In this document: positions 16,614 to 24,667 of the stretch, piece by piece | Numbering within the stretch: position 1 is the first letter of the stretch | Layout of the letters: every line of letters starts with the position of its first letter | Assembly: GCA_964642165.1 (NCBI GenBank) | Contig: CAZXOC010000048.1 | Span: 1-33,986 of the forward strand | Direction of reading: 5' to 3' | Length of the DNA stretch: 33,986 nt | Source: CAYRVX01 sp964642165 | GTDB taxonomy: Bacteria > Planctomycetota > Phycisphaerae > SM23-33 | The notes under the pieces: generated by a model | Databases searched by the model: none | Told to the model about the DNA's origin: nothing | Seen by the model: only the letters and a program-made list of their open reading frames with translations | Translations under genes and position numbers: made by a program

Positions 16614-18014
16614 TCAGAAATACCGCACCACGGAGAGGCGGTAGTGGACCTCCCCCGTGTTCTCCTCGTAGTCGCCGTCCTTGTCCTGGATTCGCAGGAT
16701 GAGCTTGGGGATCGCCCGGCTGACGAGGAAGGTGAACGGCTTGGCCGCGGTGCCGGTCCGCACGACGGCCAGGACCGTGCCGGCCTGCTTCTCGTCCTCG
16801 CAGGCGACCAGGACCAGCCGGCACCGATCGACGCGCTTGGCGTCGGGGTCGTCGGGGCTCTGCGGCGCCCACGTCGCCTTCTCCTCGTCGGTCTTGGCCT
16901 CCTCCTGCTTCTCCTTGGACCAGCTCCGCCACGTGCCGGAGACGTAGCTGAGTGTGATCCGCGTGTTGGGCTTGACGGGCCCGATGTCGTAGCCCTCCTG
17001 CGAATCCCCCGCGATGTCCACCGTCGTGCCGGCGCGCGAGACCTTCAGCTCCTTGGCGATCCCGGCGATCCGCAACTGCATCCTGATGAACGTGGTGTCC
17101 TGCTGCCCGTGGAGGTCGCAGGACCGCTCGTAGTAGCCCAGCATGCGGCGGAGCAGGGGGCCCCTCGCCGCCACCGAGGCGCCCTTGAGGAGCGTCGAGT
17201 ACCAGTCGCCCAGCTCCAGGCACGCCGGGCCGGGGACCTCGTGGAGCCCCTTCGCCGCCAACGGGACGTACGTCCGCAGCACCTCGTCCGGGCCGGTCTT
17301 CTCCAGCAGCCCCAGCGCCGTGTTCGGGTCGTTGCGATGGATCAGGTAGCCCATCAGCAGCTTCTTCGCCGCGTCGCGGTCCCCCGGCCGGGCCTTGAGC
17401 AACCTCGCCAGCGCGGCCATTTCCCTCTCCCCCGCCTCCTGCGCCTTGGCGATCTCGACGAGCTTTCGGATGCGCTCGATTTCGGGGCGCAGGCGGAGCT
17501 TCGCGGCGGTGCGGGCGGCATCGCGGTACAGCCGCAACGCCTCGCCGGCCTGCCACGCCGTCATCCGCAGCCGCGCCACGGCCAGCAGCGCGTCGATGAG
17601 CGCCCGGCCGTACGTCACCCGCTGGGCCCGCGCCGCGTAGCGGTACTGCCGCTGCCGAACGGCCAGGATGTTCCCCAGCGCCTCGCCCCGGCGCTGCGGA
17701 AAGGTCTGGCCCAGCAGCTCCATCGCGTCGACGGCGGCCAGGTACCCGTCCCGGTGCTTGAAGCCGAACTCGTAGGCCTTGGCGAGCAGGAGCTGCTGGA
17801 GCCCGGGCGCGTCGGGCACGGCGCGGGCGCCGGAAAGCAGCTTGGCCGCGAAGGCCGCGTCGTCCCGCGTCCCGGCACTCCTGGCGACCTTCCGCGCCTC
17901 CTGGCCGAACAGCGCCTCGTACGTCGAGTTCGGATCGTCCGCCCGCGCCGGGCCGGACGCCGCGGCGACTCCGAAGAGCACCAGCCCCGCCCAAACGGTC
18001 TTCGACAGTGCCAT
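16614..18014 (-). CDS. Exported helical-repeat protein with C-terminal beta domain
   Basis: This 466-residue protein has a signal peptide with probable cleavage after ARA (residue ~25). Residues ~30-320 are Ala/Leu/Arg-rich helices with TPR-like spacing. The last ~130 residues form a beta-rich domain: GYDIGPVKPNTRITLSYVSG and a following Trp recall LecA/PA-IL-like or galactose-binding sandwiches, in which a calcium or sugar site may lie. The family is not recognised by name. The start at 18014 has GGGAAGG upstream; an in-frame ATG at 18029 has none. A TACGAT on the minus strand about 75 bp upstream is a possible -10 element. Periplasmic or surface scaffolding or glycan binding is inferred only. 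Confidence 0.65.
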   Translation of the reverse strand: MALSKTVWAGLVLFGVAAASGPARADDPNSTYEALFGQEARKVARSAGTRDDAAFAAKLLSGARAVPDAPGLQQLLLAKAYEFGFKHRDGYLAAVDAMELLGQTFPQRRGEALGNILAVRQRQYRYAARAQRVTYGRALIDALLAVARLRMTAWQAGEALRLYRDAARTAAKLRLRPEIERIRKLVEIAKAQEAGEREMAALARLLKARPGDRDAAKKLLMGYLIHRNDPNTALGLLEKTGPDEVLRTYVPLAAKGLHEVPGPACLELGDWYSTLLKGASVAARGPLLRRMLGYYERSCDLHGQQDTTFIRMQLRIAGIAKELKVSRAGTTVDIAGDSQEGYDIGPVKPNTRITLSYVSGTWRSWSKEKQEEAKTDEEKATWAPQSPDDPDAKRVDRCRLVLVACEDEKQAGTVLAVVRTGTAAKPFTFLVSRAIPKLILRIQDKDGDYEENTGEVHYRLSVVRYF

Positions 18015-18167
18015 GACGTACCTTCCCATCCGCGGGACGATCGCTGCGCCCCCTCTCTGTCGATCCCACGGGCTCGGTGTTCCCATCGTACCGCCGACGT
18101 TGCCCCCGACGCAAACCGCACGTGGGGCCGGCGGCGTCAGGCGAAGTGCGCAGCAGCGGGGGGGGCG

Positions 18168-19424
18168 TCAGACGTTGCCGGCCTGTTCGGCCTTCTTGCG
18201 GAGCTTGGTCGCCGAGGGGGCGGTGATGCCCTTGTTCAGCGCCCGGTCCATCTGCCGGAAGGCCTGCCGGAGGCGCTGCTCGTTCTCGATGAGGGCGATT
18301 CGGACGAACCCCTCGCCGTTCTCGCCGAACGCGCGGCCGGGGGAGACGACGACTTCGGCCTCCTCGAGCAGGCGGAGGGAGAAGTCGATGGTGCCCTCCC
18401 CGCGGAGGTGCTCGTCGGCGGCGCGGGCCCAGACGAACATGCTCCCCCGGGGCGTCTCGAGGTCCCACCCGATGCGCCGGCAGCCCTCGACGACGACGTC
18501 GCGTCGCGCCTGGTAGAGGGCGGCCTGCTCGGCGACGCTGCTTTCGGCCGTTCGCATGGCGATGATGCTCGCCACCTGGATGGGCGTGAAGATGCCGTAG
18601 TCGTAGTAGCCCTTGATGGTCGCCAGCGCGCGGAGCATCTCGGCGTTGCCGACGCAGAAGCCGATCCGCCACCCGGCCATGTTGTACGGCTTGGACATCG
18701 TCAGGAACTCCACGCCGACGTCCTTGGCGCCCCGCGCCTGGAGGAAGCTGGGGGCGACGTAGCCGTCGAAGCACGTCCGCCCGTAGGCGAAGTCGTGGAT
18801 CACCAGGATGCCCTCGCGCCGGGCGAGGTCCGCCACGTGGTCGAAGAACTCGACGCTGTCGACCGTCATCGCCGTGGGGTTGTGCGGGTAGTTGAGGATC
18901 AGGCACTTGGGCTTCGGGTAGAGGTGCTCGGTGACGTAGGTGATGCGCCGGAGGAACTCGTCGTCGTTGCCGAGCGGGACGTTGATGACGTTCCCGCCGG
19001 CCAGCGCCACGCCGTAGACGTGGATCGGGAAGTACGGGTCGCCCACGATGGCCGTGTCGCCCGGGCCCATCATCGCCAGGCACAGATGCGAGAAGCCCTC
19101 CTTGGAGCCGATGACGGCGACGACCTCGCTGGCCGGGTCCAACTGCACGCCGTAGAGGCGCTCGTAGAGCCGCGCCACCTCGCGCCGGAGGTTGTAGATG
19201 CCGATCGACTTGCTGTAGCGGTGGGTGCGGGAATCGCGGACGGTCTCGCACAGCTTGTCGACGACGTTGGCCGGCGCCGGGTCCGACGGGTTGCCCATGC
19301 CCAGGTCGATCACGTCCACGCCCGCGCGGCGCTTCTCCAGCAGCAGGGCGTTGATCCGCCCGAACAGGTACGGCGGCAGCCGCCGGATCCGCGGGGAGAC
19401 CTCGATCTTCCACTCCTCGCTCAC
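18168..19424 (-). CDS. alaC: AlaC-type PLP aminotransferase
   Basis: The 418-residue protein matches the AlaC (YfdZ) branch of fold-type I aminotransferases along its length: RLPPYLFGRINAL, VIDLGMGNPSDPAP, GSKEGFSHL, DPYFPIHVYG, SKPYNMAGWRIGF and RIALIENEQRLRQA. Lys245 in the SKPYNMAGW motif is the expected PLP Schiff-base lysine. AlaC makes alanine from pyruvate and glutamate; related enzymes act in LL-diaminopimelate synthesis, so specificity is not certain. The start is GTG at 19424, two bases after the TGA of the prolyl isomerase gene, with AGGGAA upstream. This spacing indicates translational coupling. No in-frame ATG lies near the conserved N-terminus. Confidence 0.85.
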   Translation of the reverse strand: MSEEWKIEVSPRIRRLPPYLFGRINALLLEKRRAGVDVIDLGMGNPSDPAPANVVDKLCETVRDSRTHRYSKSIGIYNLRREVARLYERLYGVQLDPASEVVAVIGSKEGFSHLCLAMMGPGDTAIVGDPYFPIHVYGVALAGGNVINVPLGNDDEFLRRITYVTEHLYPKPKCLILNYPHNPTAMTVDSVEFFDHVADLARREGILVIHDFAYGRTCFDGYVAPSFLQARGAKDVGVEFLTMSKPYNMAGWRIGFCVGNAEMLRALATIKGYYDYGIFTPIQVASIIAMRTAESSVAEQAALYQARRDVVVEGCRRIGWDLETPRGSMFVWARAADEHLRGEGTIDFSLRLLEEAEVVVSPGRAFGENGEGFVRIALIENEQRLRQAFRQMDRALNKGITAPSATKLRKKAEQAGNV

Positions 19425-19426
19425 GG

Positions 19427-20470
19427 TCAGTTCCCTGTGTCGGCCTGGGCCTTCAGGACCGCGTTGACGTACTCCACCCGGGCGCCGGCGATCAGGATCT
19501 GGAGGATGTCCTGCTGAAGGGCCTGCACCTTCCGCGCCCGGACGGCCTGACGCATCTGCTCGCGCACGTCCTCGAACTTCACGTCCTTCGGCTCGATGAT
19601 CCGCAGCAGCTTGACGACGTGGAAAGCCGTGCCCACCTGGATCGGGTCGGAGACCTCGCCGATCTTGGTCATGGCGAGGGCGGCCTCGCGAATCGCCGGC
19701 GGCGTGCCCGTGTCCCGCGCGCCGAAGGCCGGCAGGAGCCCGCCGTTCTTCACCGACGGCCCGACGGAATCCTTGTTGACCAGCGCGGTGAACTCCGCCC
19801 CGCCCGCCAGCTCGCGCAGCACGCGCTGGGCGTCGGCCAGCGTGGCGACCTGGATGTGCTGGATCTCCACCTTCTGCTCGTGCTGGCGGGCGAACTCCTG
19901 CTTGAGGTCGGCCTCCGTGGTCACGACGCGCTTGCCCGCCAGCTTCGCCAGCAGGGCGTTGCGGCGCATCGTCAGCCCCCACTGCTGGCGCGAGACCTTG
20001 TTGCGGTCCAGCAACTGCTCCAGCAGGCGGTCCTGCTGGTTGGGATCCTCCACGCCGCCGAACATGTCGCGCAGCGTCCGCTCGTGCTGGGCCCGAACGT
20101 CCTCGTCGGTGATGGTGACCTTCTGGCGGGCGGCCTCCTGCCGGACCAGCTCGTTGGCGATGAGCTGCTGCGCCAGGCCCATGCCGTAGCCCCGGACCAG
20201 CAGGTCGACGAACCCGGCCATGTAGACGGGCTTGCCGTTGACGTAGGCCATCACCGTCCCGCCCTGCGCCGTCGGCGTCGGCGTCTCCCGCGGCGCGGGC
20301 GTGGCGGCGTTGGCGTCGTCGGCCCCGGCCGGCTGCGTCGTCGCCGGGGGCGCCGTCGGCAGCGGCGCGGGCGGCTCGGGCTGACCGAAGCGCTGCGTCC
20401 ACCACTCCGGCGGGTCTTCGCAGCCGCCCAGCACGCATGCCAGGACCAGGATGGCCGCTCCTCTGCGCAT
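19427..20470 (-). CDS. Parvulin-type peptidyl-prolyl isomerase lipoprotein (SurA/PrsA-like)
   Basis: This 347-residue protein carries lipobox LGGC (Cys17) after a short signal peptide, followed by a Pro/Ala/Thr linker to ~70. Residues ~75-190 are the helical SurA-N-type chaperone domain, beginning with VNGKPVYMAGFVD. Residues ~200-300 contain the rotamase signature: VEIQHIQV, AEFTALVNKDS, GGLLPAFG and VSDPIQVGTAFHVVKLL. Such proteins help outer-membrane or secreted proteins fold in the periplasm. As a lipoprotein it is more like PrsA than the soluble SurA of E. coli. Its place directly downstream of the lipid A genes fits envelope biogenesis. A GGGAAAGG precedes the ATG. Confidence 0.85.
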   Translation of the reverse strand: MRRGAAILVLACVLGGCEDPPEWWTQRFGQPEPPAPLPTAPPATTQPAGADDANAATPAPRETPTPTAQGGTVMAYVNGKPVYMAGFVDLLVRGYGMGLAQQLIANELVRQEAARQKVTITDEDVRAQHERTLRDMFGGVEDPNQQDRLLEQLLDRNKVSRQQWGLTMRRNALLAKLAGKRVVTTEADLKQEFARQHEQKVEIQHIQVATLADAQRVLRELAGGAEFTALVNKDSVGPSVKNGGLLPAFGARDTGTPPAIREAALAMTKIGEVSDPIQVGTAFHVVKLLRIIEPKDVKFEDVREQMRQAVRARKVQALQQDILQILIAGARVEYVNAVLKAQADTGN

Positions 20471-20642
20471 CGCTCTTGCCTTTCCCGTTGGCGGCGCCCC
20501 GGCGGGCAGCCCGCATCCCGCATAGCCTACCGACCCGCCCCCGCACGGTCAATGCACACGGCCGCGCCGGCGGTGGCGGGTCCGGTGCGGAGGCGGAGCG
20601 CCCGGACGAGCGGGGCGATGCGCGGGATGCGGATGCGGCGGG

Positions 20643-21695
20643 CTAGGGGTCTCTTCGGATCACGTCGAGGCCCTCGCGGGGCGAGGCGCCGCCGTCCCAG
20701 CGGTGGTGCTTGACGGCTTGGACGATCCGGTCGGCAAGGCGCACGGCGGCGAGGCCTTCGGCCGCGGAGACCACCGGGGCCGCGCCGTTCACCACCGTCT
20801 CGCGGAAGGCCTCGGCCTGCCGGCGGAGCGGCTCGGTGGACTCGTCCACGACGAGCTCCTCGACCTTCAGCAGCCGGGCGTAGTCGACGGACTCGGTCAG
20901 TTCGGCGAGGTCCTCGACGTCCATCTCGCGGGCCATCTGGATCAGGTCGAGGTTCTCGCTCTTCTGGATGACGATGCCGACCTTGCGGCCGTAGTCGACG
21001 GAGAGGTACGCCTCCTCGGAGAAGATGCGCATCTTGCGTTCGGTTTTGATGGCGAGGCGGCTGGCGGTGACGTTGGCGACGCAGCCGTTGTCGAAGATCA
21101 GTCGGGCGTTGCAGATGTCCTCGGGCTGGCCGATCACGTTGACGCCGACGGCGTGGACGGTTTCGACGGGGGCGTCGACCATCATCAGGACGAGGTCGAG
21201 GTCGTGGATCATCATGTCGAGGACGACGCCGACGTCGGCGCTGCGGAAGGTGAAGGGGCTGATGCGGTGGGCCTCGATGAACTTCGGGCGGATGGCGTAC
21301 TTCCGCATGGCGATCACGGCGGGGTTGAACCGCTCGGTGTGCCCGACCTGGACGCTGGCGCCGGTATGCCGGGCGAGGTCGATCAGCTCCTCGCCAGCGG
21401 CCGCGTCGTCCGTGAAGGGCTTCTCGACCAGCACGCACTTGCCGGCGGCGACGAACGGCCGGGCGGCGGCGGCGTGATGGACGGTGGGCACGGCGATGAT
21501 GGCGGCGTCCACGCGTTCGGCGGCCTCGGCGGCGTCGCCCAGCGCCTCGCAGCCGCGCCGCCTGGCGACGGCGCGGGCGGCGGCGGCGTTCGTGTCCACC
21601 ACGCAGGCGAGTTCCGCCTGCGCCATCTCGCTGAGCACGCGGGCGTGCAGGCGCCCCATGCGTCCGGCGCCGACGACGGCGACGCGAAAGCTCAT
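20643..21695 (-). CDS. Gfo/Idh/MocA oxidoreductase, GnnA-like
   Basis: The 350-residue NAD-dependent dehydrogenase has a Rossmann start (VAVVGAGRMGRLHARVL), the EKPF catalytic loop and the Gfo/Idh C-terminal sheet (~125-350), with DVGVVLDMMIHDLDL matching the family helix. Its ATG overlaps the LpxA stop in an ATGA, so it is translationally coupled to lpxA. In Acidithiobacillus and Leptospira, GnnA is a Gfo/Idh enzyme that oxidises UDP-GlcNAc at C3 before transamination by GnnB, and is encoded beside lpxA. This position makes GnnA the best candidate function. No DegT-family GnnB partner is in the window, so the assignment is inferred. WlbA-type UDP-sugar dehydrogenases are the alternative. Confidence 0.85.
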   Translation of the reverse strand: MSFRVAVVGAGRMGRLHARVLSEMAQAELACVVDTNAAAARAVARRRGCEALGDAAEAAERVDAAIIAVPTVHHAAAARPFVAAGKCVLVEKPFTDDAAAGEELIDLARHTGASVQVGHTERFNPAVIAMRKYAIRPKFIEAHRISPFTFRSADVGVVLDMMIHDLDLVLMMVDAPVETVHAVGVNVIGQPEDICNARLIFDNGCVANVTASRLAIKTERKMRIFSEEAYLSVDYGRKVGIVIQKSENLDLIQMAREMDVEDLAELTESVDYARLLKVEELVVDESTEPLRRQAEAFRETVVNGAAPVVSAAEGLAAVRLADRIVQAVKHHRWDGGASPREGLDVIRRDP

Positions 21696-22576
21696 GCCAG
21701 GGGCCTCCGGAGGTCGATCCCGGTATCGCGGGGCAGGTACTTGCGGGCCTCGGGCGGGACCTTGCCTCGGAACCGCTCGCGGGAGCGCCCGTAGACGCCC
21801 TGGAGGCTTCGGTTGCAGAACTCGCACAGGCGCGCCGCCTCGCCCTCGACGCCCATGTTGACGAGCTGCTCGATCTTGGTCTGGAGGGTGGACTCGTCGT
21901 CGAACAACTCGCGCAGGGCGAAGCGGAGCTCCTTCTCCTCGTCGCGCTTGAGCCCGGCGTTCCGGAGGCCGGCGTCGTGGATGCCGGCGACGGCCGGAGG
22001 GCAGGGGCCGTCGCGGCTGTCGCTCCGGAAGTCGGTGAACGGCGGCACGTCGCGGCGGACGGGCGTGCGCGTCCCCACGCGGGCGTAGCGCCCGACGGTC
22101 ACGAAGTGGTGCACCCCGCAGAGGTCCTCGATCACCGCGCCCGTCTGGACGTGGATGTGCCCCGCCAACAGGACGTTCTCCCCGAGGGACACGCCGTCGT
22201 CGACGTAGCAGTCGTGGGCGACGTGCGCGCCCTTCGACAGGGTGTTGTCGCTGCCGATGCGCGTGAGGTAGCCGCCCGGCTCGGTGCCGATGTGCGCGGT
22301 GACCTCGCGCCCGAAGCGGTTGTTGTGCCCGATGATCAGGAGGGTCCGCCCGCCGCGGTACTTGAGGTCCTGCGGGTCGGCGCCGAGGACGCAGCCCTCG
22401 GCGAAGAAGTTGCCCGAGCCGATCCTCGTTTGCCCCAGGATCACCACGCGGCGCTCGAGGACGCTGCCCGGCCCGATCGTGACGTTCGGGCCCACCACGC
22501 AGTACGGGCCCACCACCGCGTCGGGCGCGATCCGGGCGGCCGCGTCGATCTCGCGCACCACCGACACGTCAGCCAT
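21692..22576 (-). CDS. lpxA: LpxA, UDP-GlcNAc O-acyltransferase
   Basis: This 294-residue hexapeptide-repeat (left-handed beta-helix) enzyme retains the LpxA active site. GAHVAHDC holds the catalytic His121 (E. coli His125), LLAGHIHV and VHHFVTVG keep two further conserved histidines, and DPQDLKYRG matches the substrate-binding QDLKY segment. It transfers an acyl chain from acyl-ACP to UDP-GlcNAc (or UDP-GlcNAc3N) in the first step of lipid A synthesis. The C-terminus (~190-294) is helical and somewhat longer than in E. coli. The ATG at 22576 has CAGGAG upstream and overlaps the previous gene by 8 bp; a TTG 15 bp further upstream is less likely. Confidence 0.9.
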   Translation of the reverse strand: MADVSVVREIDAAARIAPDAVVGPYCVVGPNVTIGPGSVLERRVVILGQTRIGSGNFFAEGCVLGADPQDLKYRGGRTLLIIGHNNRFGREVTAHIGTEPGGYLTRIGSDNTLSKGAHVAHDCYVDDGVSLGENVLLAGHIHVQTGAVIEDLCGVHHFVTVGRYARVGTRTPVRRDVPPFTDFRSDSRDGPCPPAVAGIHDAGLRNAGLKRDEEKELRFALRELFDDESTLQTKIEQLVNMGVEGEAARLCEFCNRSLQGVYGRSRERFRGKVPPEARKYLPRDTGIDLRRPLA

Positions 22577-23333
22577 CGGCGTCTCCTGCAACCGCGTCGG
22601 CGGCGGCCAGCAGCCTCCGGACGTGCGGGTTCCGCTTCCCGGCGGCCTCGAGCTTCCGCAGCGCCTTGCGGTTCACCTTGCCGTCGCGCCCGTTGAAGAG
22701 CTCCCGAAACGCGCCCTTCAGCTCGCGGATGTCCTTCTCGTCGAAGCCGCAGGCCTTCAGGTTCCGCGTGTTGATGCCGCGCACGCGGACCGGGGAGCCC
22801 TGGAGCATGGCGTACGGGGGCGCGTCGCGCTGGACGCGGGCGTACCCGGCCACGAACGAGTACGCCCCCACCCGCACGCCGTCGGCGACGGAGGCGAAGC
22901 CGCTCATCCGGACGTAGTCCTCGACGACGGCGCCGGTGCCGATGCGGCTGCAATTGTCGAAGATCCCGTGGTCGCCGAGGGCCGCGCCGGCGCCGACCTG
23001 GCTGGCGATCATGATGAGGTTGTGGTTGCCGATGCGCGTCGGGGCGTCCGTGCCGGCGAAGATCGTGACGTGCTCGCGAATGGCGTTGGCCTCGCCGAGG
23101 ACGCACTCGCCGGCGCCGGCGGCGCCGGGGGGCGCCTCGCCGATGACCGCCATCGGGTACACCTGCGTCCGCGCGCCCAGCGTCGTGCGCCCGACGAGCG
23201 TCACGTTGCTGCCGATCTCGCAGCCGGGGCCCAGCTCGACCTCCGGGCCGATGTGGCAGAACGGACCGACCCTGACGTCGCCGGCCAGGACGGCAGTCTC
23301 GGCCACCGTGGCGTGCGGTGAGATCCTCGGCAT
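22569..23333 (-). CDS. LpxA paralogue lacking catalytic histidines
   Basis: The 254-residue protein is a full-length LpxA homologue: N-terminal hexapeptide coils with GPFCHIGPEVELGPG, GNHNLIMI, RDAPPYAMLQGSPVRVRGIN, and a helical C-terminus with RNLKACGFDEKDI. Length and collinearity match LpxA. However, where active LpxA has AHIAHDC this protein has SQVGAGA, so the catalytic His (E. coli His125) aligns with Ala115. The other two conserved histidines are also replaced, and the QDLKY motif is missing. It is therefore unlikely to be a standard acyltransferase. It may act as a partner in a mixed trimer, bind a different ligand or have a different chemistry. It lies between lpxC/fabZ (23-bp gap) and lpxA (8-bp overlap) and is clearly in the same operon. 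Confidence 0.85.
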   Translation of the reverse strand: MPRISPHATVAETAVLAGDVRVGPFCHIGPEVELGPGCEIGSNVTLVGRTTLGARTQVYPMAVIGEAPPGAAGAGECVLGEANAIREHVTIFAGTDAPTRIGNHNLIMIASQVGAGAALGDHGIFDNCSRIGTGAVVEDYVRMSGFASVADGVRVGAYSFVAGYARVQRDAPPYAMLQGSPVRVRGINTRNLKACGFDEKDIRELKGAFRELFNGRDGKVNRKALRKLEAAGKRNPHVRRLLAAADAVAGDADG

Positions 23334-23356
23334 CGGCGTCGCGGGCCTCCCGTGCT

Positions 23357-24667
23357 TCACACCGGCTCGGAGTCGACGAGCATGAACTTGATCTCCGCCT
23401 CGGCGGCCAGGTCCTGCCCGATGTACGCCCGGCACTTGCAGTGCCCGGTCCGCGTGCGGACGTGGACGCGTTCGGCCTCCAGGATCAACTGGTCTCCCGG
23501 ACGCACCGGGCGGCGCATCTTCACGCGGTCCATGCTCAGCAGCACGGCGACCTTGCCGGTGTGCTCCAGGCGCCGGCTCAGCAGGATGCCCGAGAGCTGC
23601 GCCAGCGCTTCGAGGATCATCACGCCGGGGAAGATGGGCTGGCCGGGGTAGTGGCCCTGGAAGAAGGGCTCGTTGATGGAGACGTTTTTGATGCCGACGG
23701 CCTTGCGGTCGCCGTCGAACTCGATCACGCGGTCCACCATGAGGAACGGGTAGCGGTGCGGCAGGAGGCGCATGATCTTGCGGATGTCCATTTCCGGCTC
23801 GCCGGTGGACGCCTCCCTGAACTCCTGCTCGGCGAGCGCCTGGACGAGCTTGCGGACCATGGCGTGGTTGTGCTCGTGCCCGGTGCGATGGGCGACGATC
23901 CGCCCCCGCAGCGGGCGCCCGAACAGCGCCAGGTCCCCGATCAGGTCGCCGATCTTGTGCCGCGCGCACTCGTCGGGAAAGCGGTACTTGTTGTCGATGG
24001 GGCCCTCCGGGCCGATCACCAGCACGTCCTTCGCCGTCAGGTGCGCGCCGACGCCCCGCGCCTGCAGCTCCCGCGCCTCTTCCTCCGTCGAGAACGTCCG
24101 CGCCGGGGCGATCTCCCGCGCGAAGTCGTCGGTGCCCAGGCGGAACGCCGCCACCTGGCGCCCGATCGCCGGCGACTCGTAGTAGTCCAGGTCGTACAGG
24201 ATGTCGAGGCAGTCGTCCGGCCCGGGCAGCGCCGCCAGGGTGGCCTGCCCCTGCGTGACGGTGATCGCGCGGTCGATCACGAAGGGCTTCCGCTCGGCCT
24301 CCTGCTCGACGAGCCCGGCGCGCTGGAGCGCCTGGACGAACGGCTTGGCCGAACCGTCGAACGACGGCGTCTCCGAGGCGTCCAGCTCGACGTCGAGGTT
24401 GTCCACGCCCAGCCCCGCCGCCGCCGACAGGACGTGCTCGATCGTCTCGATCGCCGTCGAGCCGTTCAGCAGCGTCGTGCGGCGAGCCCGCTTGCCGACG
24501 TTGTCGATCTCCGCCAGGACCCGAACCGGCGACGACACGTCCGTCCGCACGAACGAAATCCCCGCGTCCGCCTTGGCGGGCAGGAAGCGCAGGCGGCACT
24601 TCTCGCCGCTGAACAGGCCCCGCCCCTTGAGCTCGACGGGCTTGTCAATCGTCTTCTGAAGACTCAC
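23357..24667 (-). CDS. lpxC/fabZ: LpxC-FabZ bifunctional fusion
   Basis: The 436-residue protein fuses two enzymes. Residues ~1-285 are LpxC, the zinc deacetylase that commits UDP-acyl-GlcNAc to lipid A: TIEHVLSAAAGL and ECARHKIGDLIGDL supply the zinc ligands (His, His, Asp), and GHEHNHAMVR the catalytic histidine region. Residues ~295-436 are FabZ, the 3-hydroxyacyl-ACP dehydratase of fatty-acid synthesis: LLPHRYPFLMVDRV and FFQGHYPGQPIFPGV hold the active-site His and the loop before the catalytic Glu. Such fusions are well known in Bacteroidota and occur in PVC bacteria. The start is GTG at 24667, overlapping the lpxD 3' end by 23 bp, with GAGG upstream; no ATG fits the conserved N-terminus. 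Confidence 0.95.
   Translation of the reverse strand: MSLQKTIDKPVELKGRGLFSGEKCRLRFLPAKADAGISFVRTDVSSPVRVLAEIDNVGKRARRTTLLNGSTAIETIEHVLSAAAGLGVDNLDVELDASETPSFDGSAKPFVQALQRAGLVEQEAERKPFVIDRAITVTQGQATLAALPGPDDCLDILYDLDYYESPAIGRQVAAFRLGTDDFAREIAPARTFSTEEEARELQARGVGAHLTAKDVLVIGPEGPIDNKYRFPDECARHKIGDLIGDLALFGRPLRGRIVAHRTGHEHNHAMVRKLVQALAEQEFREASTGEPEMDIRKIMRLLPHRYPFLMVDRVIEFDGDRKAVGIKNVSINEPFFQGHYPGQPIFPGVMILEALAQLSGILLSRRLEHTGKVAVLLSMDRVKMRRPVRPGDQLILEAERVHVRTRTGHCKCRAYIGQDLAAEAEIKFMLVDSEPV

Noticed and set aside
18168..20552. Single 794-codon fusion of prolyl isomerase and aminotransferase
   Set aside because: The upstream half of that frame is an out-of-frame shadow of the prolyl isomerase gene; the aminotransferase begins at GTG 19424.
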